Below are positions 47,798-58,134 of a stretch of 64,000 nt of DNA, one piece after another. The position numbers were made by a program, and so were the translations under genes. The stretch's first letter is position 1, and every line of letters starts with the position of its first letter. Under the pieces are notes generated by a model. The model ran no database searches, was not told where the DNA came from, and saw only the letters and a list, made by a program, of their open reading frames with translations. The stretch covers positions 2,294,001 to 2,358,000 of the forward strand of contig JANATG010000006.1 of assembly GCA_029449235.1 (NCBI GenBank), read 5' to 3'. The DNA is from Linnemannia schmuckeri. Lineage: Eukaryota; Mortierellomycota; Mortierellomycetes; Mortierellales; Mortierellaceae.

Positions 47798-48059
47798 GGC
47801 AAAGTAAACAGATTGAGCGTCTTGGTAAGGAAGAGGTCTATGATAGAGCAACGGGTCAGTTGTGAATAAACATCACTATCGTTAACGTATAATACGAAGC
47901 CTTGTCATGAGCTTTACGAAAGTCTTACCAAGAATGTAATCAAGGGAAAATTGAGAAAACAATAAAGTGAATCAAGTGAGGAGGCAGTGATGATATTTTT
48001 GTAGTGGGAACTGAAGTATTTATGTATGCTGGGTTATGGAGTGTCGCTAGTGCGGTTTA

Positions 48060-48205
48060 GGGAGTAAAGGCGAAAAAATAAGGGAGGATTAAGGGCAAAA
48101 AGATAAGGCATAACAAAAATAAGGGAGGGACCAAAAAAGACAAAGATCAAGAAAATACGGGAGAGATCAAGGGCAGAGAAATCAGGCAGTAACAAACAAA
48201 TGGGC
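48060..48205 (+). repeat. Degenerate purine-rich tandem repeat
   Basis: Imperfect units of about 40 bases, each with AA.A.GGGAG followed by .ATCAAGGGCA and GCA.TAACAAA, repeat about three times. No coding potential is visible. Confidence 0.6.
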
Positions 48206-48363
48206 TCAGTGAAATGCAGAGTGGTCCACTGTTATTCTCAAGACACAGTGTGTTTATCCAGTTTGACGCATGAGTGTAGTACACCAGTTAAACGCGTCAG
48301 CTATAGTCTAGAGAAGAGAAAAATATTATAGTGGTTAATCTAAGTCTGCGGGTGTGCTGTGTA

Positions 48364-48411
48364 AGAGCCACATTAACTGGCTTGTATCAGCCAAGCGTTC
48401 ATAGCGACGTT

Positions 48412-48447
<36 letters not shown>

Positions 48448-48760
48448 ACTGAGGCAGAATTCAGTAAGTATTGGATTGTTCACCCACTAATAGGGAGCAA
48501 GACCCGGGGTTTAGACCGTCCTGAGACTGATTGGTTTTACACTTCTGATGAAGCGTTGTTGCAATAGTAATTGAACTTTGTCCTCAAGGAACCGTTCATT
48601 TGGATAATTGGTATTTGGGCCTGCCTGAGCAGGCAATGGCCTGAAGTTAAATTCCATTGGGTTATGGCTGAACGCTTTTATGTCAGAATTCGTACTAGAA
48701 CGCGACGATTATCGCCTTTTCCGATTTTAGTGAATACGAATAGATCTTTAGTATAGGCAC
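48364..48760 (+). pseudogene. Degraded 28S rRNA 3' fragment
   Basis: From TAACTGGCTTGT at 48374 the sequence follows the 3' part of fungal large-subunit rRNA: CAAGCGTTCATAGCGACGTT, TGATCCTTCGATGTCGGCTC, GTTGGATTGTTCACCCACTA-like, TTTAGACCGTC, AATAGTAATTGAACTT, GGATAATTGGTATTTG, TTATGGCTGAACGC, CTAGAACGCG. It carries many substitutions and small gaps. The sarcin-ricin loop AGTACGAGAGGAA is degraded to TCCTCAAGGAA. This is therefore a dead fragment, not an rDNA unit. It is followed about 55 bases later by a 19-base A-run. Confidence 0.88.
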
Positions 48761-48814
48761 AACCGGATTGAAAATTTAGGGTTACAGGTACAGAACTGCA
48801 AAAAGCCGTATCTT

Positions 48815-48833
48815 AAAAAAAAAAAAAAAAAAA
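48815..48833 (+). repeat. Poly-A run downstream of the rRNA fragment
   Basis: Nineteen A residues sit about 55 bases beyond the last recognisable 28S sequence. It could be a retroposition tail or just one of the many homopolymers here. Confidence 0.85.
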
Positions 48834-49075
48834 GTGACAAAGTGCGCTTGCCTACGCGGACATAAAAAACGTAGTTGGCTGAGTCAAACAACATTTTTTT
48901 ATTTCAGAACGTGTTTGATCACGTTCCCAAGGAGACGGAGACAGCATAGCCATCTTTTATTTTATTGAGGGTAGAGAGTGAGAGGAAATGTAGGGTATAA
49001 GTTGGCGAAGAGGATGAAAGGGAGGGGATAGAAGCATTATTAATAAAACGAAATGAAGAGTCATGACATTATTCT

Positions 49076-51800
49076 TTAGGCAGAGACGTTGAAAGTGCCC
49101 AAGTCAAAGATCTCGAAGTCAGAAGGATAGGCACCCTTGGTCAGTTTGCGTTGGGAAGCAACGTAGATCTTGTATGAGCCAGCACCCAATTGGGCAGGCT
49201 TGGACGAAAGGTCCTCGGTCTGGAGGACCAAACCGCGCCAATTGAAGGTGGCGACAGTGTACTTGCCCTCGTTCAAGTTACTCATGCGACCAGTTGCGCC
49301 GAGAGCAACGTCAGAACCCGAGACGACGTAACCCAAGAACTTGTCGGTCTTGGCATCGTGAACACGGATGGTGAAGTTGGGGGTGTGAGAGGCGAAGCGG
49401 ACAATGACAGCGGGGGCGGCGGTCTTGAAGTTGAAGACGTAGTCCTCCGAGGGGATGTCAATGAGCTCGCCGCTCTCCTTGCGGACGCCAGCCAAGGGAA
49501 GTCCGAGATCGGTGTCCATGATAGGGACGTTGCGGACCTTGCCCTTCAATCCGATGTAGGGGACGTGAACGGCGGGGGAGTCCTCGCGGGAGGGAGTGGC
49601 AACGACATATCCAGAGTAAATAGGGAACTGAGCAGCGTTACCAGCCTTGGGCTCGGTGAAGGTGATGGTGACCTTGACAGACTTGCCAGCGGCGATCTTG
49701 ACCTTGTTGGCAGAGAACTTGACAGTTGCATAGTCGGCCTCAATAATAGGCTTGGGATGAGGCCACGAGTTGCCCTCAGAGTAAGAGTTCAAGGCATCGG
49801 CAACGACATGGGACAAAGTGTATGTTTCCGTCTTCTTGCCGGTGTTCTTGATGGTGATCTTCTGGACACCGCGGAAGTTGTCGGAATCGAGGAGGTCGAA
49901 GCGGTCGGGGGAAGCATGGGTGGTGGTGGTCAAGGCGTTCCAGACGTTGATGAGACCAGCTCCTTGCTTAGCTGCAGAGGCATAGGTCTTGGAGTTGAAG
50001 TTCTTGGAGATGGTGGCGGTGTTCTTGAAGACACCACGGATATCGACACCTTTGGGCTTAGTCTTGGTCTTCTCATAGTACAAAGCCTGGGCTCCGACGT
50101 AGTAGGGAGTGGCCATGGAGGTGCCAGACAAAAGGGCGTACGAACCCTTGGAACGTGGGTAGGCACCGTAGATGTTTCCACCGGGGGCAGCAATATCAGG
50201 CTTGGAGCGGAGGTCGCCATCAAGACCATAGGACGACATCTCGGCGGGGGCTCCACCACCCTCAACCTTGACGCTCGAGGGACCCTTGGCCCAGGTAAGG
50301 ACGTTCTTGGGGTCCTTCTTGTAGGCAGCGATGATAGCCTGACCAGCACGGTTCTCGATGGAGGCCATGGGCAATCCGGGAGCACCAGCCAAGCTGTTCA
50401 TACCGAAAGGAGTGGTGGCAGAAAGGATACCAGCAACACCAGCAGTCTTGGCAATCTCTCCACGGGCGAAAGAGCCGCAGCGAGTGTAGTCACCGAGGAC
50501 GAGGACGACCTTGCCTTTGATATCGAGGCCATTGTAGGCGTTCGCGTCACAACCATCCTGGAGAATACCAGCCTTATCGAAGAGGGGAACCAAGGTGGCC
50601 GAGGCTGGGAGGTCAATGGCTTTACCCCAGGCAGAGGAGAAGTTGTAGGGGTATTTGGCACCGGCATAGGAGAAGGTGTAGAAGGCGCCGAAGGCATTGT
50701 CGAACGAGGCGACCGAGGTCGAGGTCTCACCGAGACCAGTGTCGGAGACCATCCAGACACCCTCGGAACCGTCGTTACCGGCGGCTCCGGCAACGTTCAT
50801 GCCGAAAGAAACCAACTTATCAGCGAGGATCGCAGTGGGGTTCTCCTTGTATGCAGATCCACCGCCCAACGACATGTTGATGATCTACTCAGAAGGAAAG
50901 GTGAAAATATAATGGTGGCGTTAGTAAAGGTAGCCAATTATTTACAATGCTCTTTTTCATGTGCGATTACAGCAGCCAAAGAGCAAATGGAGTACTTACA
51001 TCCATGCCGTCATTGAAAGCCATCTCCATGGCGGCGAGGATAATGTCGGTGCTGGTGTAACCCGAGCATCCAAAGATACGGTAGGCGCCGAAGGTGACAT
51101 CAGGAGCAACACCAATCCAAGGAACAAGAGGCTTGGGACCAGTCTTGATATTGGAGGCATTACCACCAACAATACCGGCAACGTGGGTACCGTGACCACC
51201 GCAATCCATAGGATCAGAGTCAGGAACAGGCACAGTGGCACCGTTATAAGCATCACCGACAAAGTCCCAACCATGCTTCACACGGCAGTTCTTGCCATAG
51301 CGAGCAAAGCATCCCTCGGTGGCGCCAGGGGCGGCGAAGGCAGGGTGCTTGTAATCAATACCAGAGTCAATGATACCGACCTTGACACCCTTACCGGTCA
51401 ACTTAAGCTTCTTGTGGACGGCATCAACACCGGTCATGTGGTGGACAGAGTTCTCCTCGTCAACCTTGCCATCACCGTTGTTGCTAGTCTTGGGGAGAGA
51501 GTAGCGCTGGATACGCCAGACGTGCTTGACTCCGGGAACGGAGGCAAGGGCATCGCCGTCGTGGTCAGACTTGACGGTAATAGCAGCACCGTTGAAGACG
51601 TCGTACTCGTTACGAATCTTGTAGTCGATGGCATGCTTCTTGAGATTGGCGTGAGCATTGGCACGAGAGACGTTGTCGTGGTATTGGATAATGTAACCGT
51701 TGGGCTGGAGCTCGACGGTGGTATCCTTGGGGATGTGGAACTTGCCTGCAGAGACCAGGGTGACAGCTGCGAGAGCAGAGAGAATGGCGGTGATCTTCAT
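49076..51800 (-). CDS. Secreted subtilisin-like serine protease 2 (S8 family)
   Basis: Minus strand, exons 51800-51000 and 50884-49076 around a 115-base intron (GTAAGT donor, GAGTAG acceptor, ACTAAC branch site); 869 aa. It has the same architecture as protease 1: signal peptide ending near VSA, I9 propeptide, S8 domain with Asp145 (here DSG), His203, Asn304 and Ser523, PA-like insert, and beta-rich C-terminal region. The catalytic exon is nearly identical to protease 1. The propeptide start and the last ~150 residues are its own; the tail ends FNVSA. The intron is unalike in sequence and length. An extracellular digestive or host-interaction protease is likely. The long + strand frames (for example 49190-51016) are codon-bias shadows. 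Confidence 0.93.
49527..50886 (-). repeat. Homogenised tract, partner of 38778-40137
   Basis: This is the protease 2 side of the 1,360-base near-identity with protease 1. Exon 1 adds a further 192 identical bases (51000-51191 against 40232-40423) starting exactly at the splice junction. Confidence 0.9.
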
Positions 51801-51982
51801 TGTTTAGAGGAGTGTGCTTCTTATAGGGAAAGGGGTCTGTAAAAGACTGTGCGGGGGTATTAAAAGGAGGAGAGGGAGGAGGAGGGGGGCGGAGGGAGGG
51901 AAGGTGAAGGGGGATAAGGGTGTGTGTGTGTGTGTAAAGAGTCCTGAATGGCTAAAGAACAGGAAATAGGGGGAGGCAGGGG

Positions 51983-51990
51983 TATTTATA
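51983..51990 (-). promoter_or_regulatory. TATA box of protease 2
   Basis: TATAAATA on the minus strand, 183 bases before the ATG, in the same relative position as in genes 1 and 3. Confidence 0.65.
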
Positions 51991-52361
51991 CTCCGTATTG
52001 ATGGCAAATAATATTCACACGACATACACTTGTGAATCTAATTATGAACCGTTGAAGGTTAAGAAGGGATTCAAGTTAAATGGGTTCTGTTGTCCCTTCC
52101 GTCCCCTTTCCTTTCCTTGACCTGCCCACGAACACAACTTTGAAATGAAACAAACGCAGGGCGCATAAAATGGAGACGAAGAGTCAGCATCAGGGACAGA
52201 AAGGATGGGAAAGAGAGTCAGAGCAAAGAGACAGAATGTTCATCCCTCTCTTCCTCCCCAACGGACAACGGATCACCGACAATCATGAAAAGACAAACAA
52301 ACAGGCAGCCTTATGCAACGGATATCGATCGATGGCGACATGTATGTGTCTATATGCTCCC

Positions 52362-52373
52362 AATTGCTCTCAA
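52362..52373 (-). promoter_or_regulatory. Conserved upstream 12-mer of the protease genes (copy 2)
   Basis: AATTGCTCTCAA, 372 bases above the TATA box. It is preceded by GATGGCGAC, as in copy 1, so it may be conserved partly through the shared duplication. Confidence 0.45.
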
Positions 52374-54916
52374 AAAAAATTTCTCTCTGTCAAAAGAGAT
52401 AGGGGGCAGAGAGAGTAAAGGGATCACGTCTCTGTTGCTCTCCATTTTTCTCACTCCCTCTTGCTCTATACCAGATACATAACTACTAAAGGACATGTCT
52501 TCACTTCCTCCCTCGACTTTCTCTCTAGCTGCTGCTTCGCATTTCGTTGTAACTTTGCGTTTAATCCCTTTCTACTGTTGAAACACGAACACAACAGAGG
52601 GCATCCCATTACAAGTGCCTCTCTCCCTACCTTCCTTCGCGTCTCATCCTGCCCTTCTTCCTCCATTGTTGAGGAGGACATTGACGGATAAACACACAAG
52701 AGAGACAAAGAAGACAAAAAGGGAAACAACGAAAGAAGATCACAGAGAGATATATAGAAAGGAAGACACATCTGGGTGTGTTGAAATTTGCTGGATCATA
52801 GAAAGAAAGGCGAGAGCAAACAAACAAAAGCAACGGCAAACAAGACCATCTATGAAAAGACAGAATGAATGGGATAAGTGGTGGATGTGTGTCGCACTAA
52901 ACTTAAAGTGCAAGAAGTGAACAAAAGAAAACCAATTACACCATACCCGTCCATCCCTCCAAAAAAAACGGTCTGGATTGCCCCGTTGGTCTCTCTCTCT
53001 TTTTTTTCAACTTTTCCTCGGGTTCGTTTGTGTCTGTATGCGCCTGTTTTGTTCGTTGGGTTGGGTCTACTCGCGCGCCGCATTTGTTTATCTCTCTCTG
53101 GACTCTCCCTCTTCAGTTTTTTTTGTGAGCAAATATCGCTAGGAGAGGGGAGAAGAAGAAAAAGAGTCGACCAGGGCCAGAGAGACAGAGTTGAGAGCCG
53201 GGCATGTGGACTCGAAACTCTGTTCTAGAAGCCATAGGATAGTCCAATTAGATACACACATTGGGTGCGAAATTCAAGGGAAAACCAAAAGACATGAACA
53301 TTGTCCAGAGGCAGAGGGAGGGTAAGCAAATGGAAGTTAATATTCAACACAAACAAACAATGCAGGAGTGGGAAATTTGAGAGCGCGATTAAATGAGAGA
53401 TGAAAGAGGGTGAAAGAGAGACAAGTACATAAAGACAAGCAAAGCAGAGTGTAAACACAATGAAGCAAGAGAAAAAAGAGAGGCGGATTTGGAAGAGGAG
53501 GAAGAGAAATGTGCTCACATAGCATTTATCCAACCGGAACAAGTCCATGGAGCAGCTTCAGTGGCCTCATGACAGGCTGTGGCGTTGGTCCAACCATTGC
53601 GCGTTACCTTTTTGTAATTTGGAGAATATGGAAATGGAAGGAGAAGAGGCAAAATATGAAAATGCCGTTAGGTGTTGATGTTGGTAGTGAGACATGCAAT
53701 TAAATGGGAGAATAGGCATGCATTTTCCTTGGACAAAAAAATGGAAGAGAAAGTATTGAAGGAAAAGAAGAGAGATGGGCGTGTCAAGATGCGGAAATCC
53801 TAGAATTTGAAAGGTATCCTTTGATATTAAACTTGTTCGCGCATTATTCATACCATGAATCGAGGTGCCATCTCAAAAACGAGGCCTCGTCTCATTGCAT
53901 CTTCTCTAGCTACCATTTTTACGTCTTCGGATCTTACCCTCTCTTCGACAGAGTCTTCTCGCCCTTTCACTTACTGGCGCATTTTTGCCCGGGACAAGTA
54001 CATAGGTACATACCCTTTCATAACTTACCGCCACTGTAAAGTACACCTGAACTGAGCAAAATACTAAAAACAGAAAACAAAACATACCAAGAAATGTATA
54101 AAGCTCGTCTTTTTTCTCAGTTACACCCTGCAGGAATTAGGCTGGTCCAATGAAAATCGCTCTCAATCTCTTTTACCTCTCCCATGGCATACAGCTTGGG
54201 AGACCCTCGACGGCGCGCACCCCAGGCAATCTCTCTCAGCCTGTAGACTGAAATGACCAAGAAGCCGATCTAATCCGAATATAGAAAACTGCTTGCAAAG
54301 CTTACCAGGAGGAGAGGATAAAGAGCAATGTTCTGCTACCTAACCCAATCAAGTTCAAAAAGTAGAATGAGCATTTTCGTGTCTTTTGCTATTGTTGCAG
54401 CCTGTCTCTCTTCCTTAACACATCCCATCCCAAGCTATCATTCACCTTTATATTGTTTGTCTGTCTTGTAGTTTTACTCTCGTGCATGGCTGCTACATTT
54501 TGTTGACCTAATACAAAAAAGTAGAGGCGAGAAAAAAAAAAAAAAAAAAGAGTTGTAAATTGCGCATTGTCTGTTGCCGTTTGTTTTTTTGGATCCTTGT
54601 ATTTGTGCTATCGTGTTCGTGAGTTGACCACAAAAAGAAGAATAAACACGAGAAGGATGAGTGAGATGGTCTAACGGTTCTTTTTCTTCCTCGCTCCCAC
54701 GTCAAATTTTCATTTCGCAAAGCATTTTCAGAAGCCACTCTTTACTTCGCTTCAGAAGGGCACCTCCATGACCAGTTTCTCTATCTCTGGGTGGGGATTT
54801 CAGTTGACAGATACTTCGCGAAGGTACGATCAGCGAGATACTAATGGTTTATTTATCATTTAGAAGGAGGAGAGAAGAGGGAGAAGAGAAAGGGGTATAG
54901 TGTATCAACGAAGGGT
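52374..54916. other. Spacer between proteases 2 and 3
   Basis: No gene was recognised. The left part is the duplicated upstream flank of protease 2, similar to 42.0-43.1 kb. An A-run lies at about 54532-54549. An AATAAA on the minus strand at 54848-54853 is a candidate poly(A) signal for protease 3. Confidence 0.5.
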
Positions 54917-57636
54917 TTAAGCGGAGACCACAATGGTACCAAGGTCGAAGACCTCATAGTCACCAGGATACGCACCCTTGGTCAACCTCTTCTGGTTCGC
55001 AACCACAAGATTGTAACTGCCAGGCCCCAACTGGATAGGAGCGGTTGCATTAGCAGCCGCCCAGACATCTCCACGCCAGTCATACTGACGAGCATCATAT
55101 TTGCCATTCGCATCCAAGTTGGCGTTACGACCAGTGGGGCCGAAAGCAGCACCCCACCAGGAGGTGAAGACATAACCGAGGAAATTTTTGGTCTTGGCAT
55201 CGTGGACACGGATGGTGCCGTCGGGGGTGTGGGAACCGTAGCGGACAACGACGGTGGGAGCGGCGGTCTTGAAATTGAAGACAAAGTTAGGTGTGGGGAC
55301 ATTAATCACAGTGCCGTTTGCTTGGGTGACAACCAGGGCAGGGAGTCCGAGATCGGTGTCCATGATGGGCATATTGCGGACATCACCCTTGAGACCGATG
55401 TATGGGACGTGGACGGAAGGAGAGCCCTCGGTGGCAGGGGTGGCGACGACATATCCAGAGTAGAGGGGGAACTGTTTGTCATCACCGGCCTTGGGCTCGA
55501 TGAAAGTGATGGTGACCTTGACAGACTTGCCGGCAGGGATCTTAACCTTGTTGGCCGAGAACGAGACCGAGGCATAGTCAGCCTCAATGATGGGTCGAGG
55601 GTGGGGGAAGACATTACCCTTGGAGTAGGAGTTCAACGCGTCGGCAGGCGTGTGTGACAAGGTGTAAGTCTCGGTCTTCTTGCCGACGTTCTTGATGGTG
55701 ATCTGTTGGGTTTTGCGAAGGTTGGCAGAATCCAGGAGGTCAATATGATCGGGGGAAGCATGGGTGGTGGTCGTCAAGGCGTTCCAGACATTGATGAGAC
55801 CAGCTCCTTGCTTGGCTGCAGAGGTATATGTCTTGGAGCCCCAATTCTTGGAGATTGTGGCCGTGTTCTTGAAGACACGGCGAACATTAAGACCCGAGGG
55901 CTTGGACTTTGTCAGCTGGTAATACAATGCCTGGGCACCGGCATAGTAAGGAGTGGCCATCGAGGTACCAGACAAAAGCGCATACGAGCCTTTGGCGCGA
56001 GGGTAAGCAGAGTAGATGTTTCCACCGGGGCCTCCGATATCGGGCTTGGAGCGGAGATCACCATCGACACCATACGAGGACATGTCAGCGGGGGCACCAC
56101 CACCCTCGACCATGACTGAAGAAACGGTCTTGGACCAGCCGAGAACGTTCTTGGGGTGCTTCTTGTACGCAGCAATAATGGCCTCTCCACCGCGGCTCTC
56201 GAGAGATGCCATAGGCAGATCGGCAATACCGGAGAGGAGAGCCATGCCGAAGGGAGTGCTGACAGCGAGGACACCAGCGACATCGAGACTCTTGGCAATG
56301 TTACCACGAGCAATTGAGCCGCAGCGCGTCAAGTCTCCGAAGAGAAGAACAACCTTTCCCTTGACATCAAGACCAGTGTAGTCAGCTGCGTCACATCCAT
56401 TCTGGAGGACACCGGATTTGTCAAAGAGAGGAAACAGCATGGTCGTGCCAGGGAGTTCGATGGGTCTCGAGTTTCCCCAAGCCACGGAGGGATTGTAGGG
56501 GTACTTGCCACCGGCGTAAGAAACTGTGAAGTGAGAGCCATAGGCGTTGTCGAAGGAGGCGACCGAGGTAGCGGAGTCACCCAAGGCAGTATCGGCGATC
56601 ATCGAGACTCCTTGGGCACCATCGTTACCAGCACAGCCAGCAATGTTCATGCCATGAGCAATGAGCTTCTCACCGAGGATGGCCATGGGGTTGTTCTTAA
56701 AGGCGGGGCCACCATACAACGACATGTTGATGATCTAACGGAAGAAGGGAAAGTAAGAATAATTTGGTGGCGTTAGTTAATGTAGTCAATTATTCGGTCA
56801 AAGAAAAAAATGTAAAAAAAACTTACATCCATGCCGTCATTAAAGGCCATCTCCATGGCGGCAAGGATGATATCAGTACCAACCCTGCCCTCACATCCAA
56901 AGATACGATAGGCACCAAATGTAACTTCAGGAGCAACACCGATCCAAGGAATCATGGGCTTGGGATTGGTCTTGATGTTCATCTCATTACCACCAACAAT
57001 ACCGGCAACGTGGGTACCATGACCCTGGCAGTCCATAGGATCAGAGTCAGGAACAGGCACAGTGGCACCGTTATAAGCATCACCGACAAAGTCCCAACCA
57101 TGCTTCACACGGCAGTTCTTGCCATAGCGGGCGAAGCAACCTTCAGTAGCACCAGGGGCAGCAAAGGCAGGGTGCTTGTAATCAATCCCGGTATCGATGA
57201 TACCGACCTTGACACCCTTACCGGTCAACTTAAGCTTCTTGTGGACGGCATCAACGCCAGTCATATGATGGACATTCATCGACTCGGTCGAGTTTTCATT
57301 AAGTTTGGCAGGCTTGACGGTGGGATGCGAGTAGAGATGAACAGGCCAGACGTTCTTGACACCGGGGACGGCAGCAAGGGCAGCACCGCCATGATCGGAT
57401 TTGACAGAGATAGCAACACCGTTGAAGATGCCGTACTCATTGCGGACCTTGTAGTCGATGGCGTGCTTCTTGAGGTTGGCGTGGGCGTTGGACCGGGAGA
57501 CACTTTCGTGGTACTCGATGATGTAGGCGTTAGGGAGGATATCGGATTGACCTTGACCGGTGGTGGATAAGTGGAACTTGCCAGCAGAGACAACGGTGGC
57601 AGCTGCGAGGGCGGAGAGGATTGAGGTGATCTTCAT
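54917..57636 (-). CDS. Secreted subtilisin-like serine protease 3 (S8 family)
   Basis: Minus strand, exons 57636-56827 and 56734-54917 around a 92-base intron (GTAAGT donor, CTAAC branch site, GTTAG-type acceptor region); 875 aa. It has a signal peptide (MKITSILSALAAATVVSA), an I9 propeptide and the S8 domain with Asp148, His206, Asn307 and Ser528, a PA-like insert and a C-terminal beta-rich region ending VVSA. It is the most diverged of the three, with its own linker in the propeptide (NENSTES) and its own PA insert, except for a 271-base segment around the Asp/His motifs that is identical to protease 1. The frame is open upstream to 57813, but the ATG at 57636 begins the signal peptide and matches the other genes, so it is the start. 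Confidence 0.92.
56985..57255 (-). repeat. Identical tract, partner of 40390-40660
   Basis: This is the protease 3 side of the 271-base identity with protease 1. It covers the codons for the Asp and His catalytic motifs. Confidence 0.9.
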
Positions 57637-57817
57637 TTGCGTAGGAGTTTGGGGTCTGTAGAAGACTGTGAGGGGATATAACAGGGAAGCAAGGAAGGGA
57701 GAGAATGTGGAGGAGGAGAGAAGGAAGGTGAAAGGAGGAAGGGTTGTGTGTGTGGGAAGAGTCCGGGTTGGCAAAGGAACAAAAAAAAAAGGAGAAGCCA
57801 TGCAGGGTCGCAATGGG

Positions 57818-57825
57818 TATTTATG
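57818..57825 (-). promoter_or_regulatory. TATA-like box of protease 3
   Basis: CATAAATA on the minus strand, 182 bases before the ATG, in the same setting as the TATA boxes of genes 1 and 2. Confidence 0.55.
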
Positions 57826-58122
57826 CCTGGTTAACGATGAGAAGAAGTCGCGCTCACACGGATGCAGCCTCAGATAGATGCAGGGTGTGTGAAGTGACTA
57901 GTGTGTTTCTGTGTGCGCGATTCGTCATTGGTCTTCTCAGGGGACAGTAGGCATGTGTATGTGAGTACAAAATTGACCTTGGACGTTAACAACGGAGAAG
58001 GGAAAGAGGAGGGCTCCGATGAAATCGAGAGAGTATAAGGGAAGTGAGAGGAGCAAGGGAAAGAGGCAGGAGCTATCGTAGCAGCAGACGCATCGATGAA
58101 CAACGGACAACAGGATGCGCCT

Positions 58123-58134
58123 AATTGCTCTCAA
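58123..58134 (-). promoter_or_regulatory. Conserved upstream 12-mer of the protease genes (copy 3)
   Basis: AATTGCTCTCAA, 298 bases above the TATA-like box of protease 3, which is otherwise diverged in this flank. That makes functional constraint more plausible. Confidence 0.45.

Larger units (their letters stand above)
43813..48363. other. Repeat- and relic-rich spacer between proteases 1 and 2
   Basis: No intact conserved gene was found in this 4.5-kb stretch. It contains the tandem repeats, palindrome and small secreted-protein relics listed separately. The frame 45170-45376 (+) has a mitochondrial-presequence-like N-terminus (MSWLRQSSLTALIKASS) but no recognisable continuation. A possible exon near 45900-45990 encodes KITLSTQVAVAENR in one frame without a clear family. 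Confidence 0.5.

Noticed and set aside
38564..51016. Very long + strand frames opposite the proteases (38564-40156 and 49190-51016, 530-608 codons)
   Set aside because: They are the antisense of strongly codon-biased exons. The minus strand has signal peptide, catalytic motifs and splice signals; the + frames read Gly/Val/Asp-rich sequence without a domain.
57637..57813. 59-residue N-terminal extension of protease 3
   Set aside because: The internal ATG at 57636 begins a signal peptide collinear with proteases 1 and 2. The extension covers the 5' leader.
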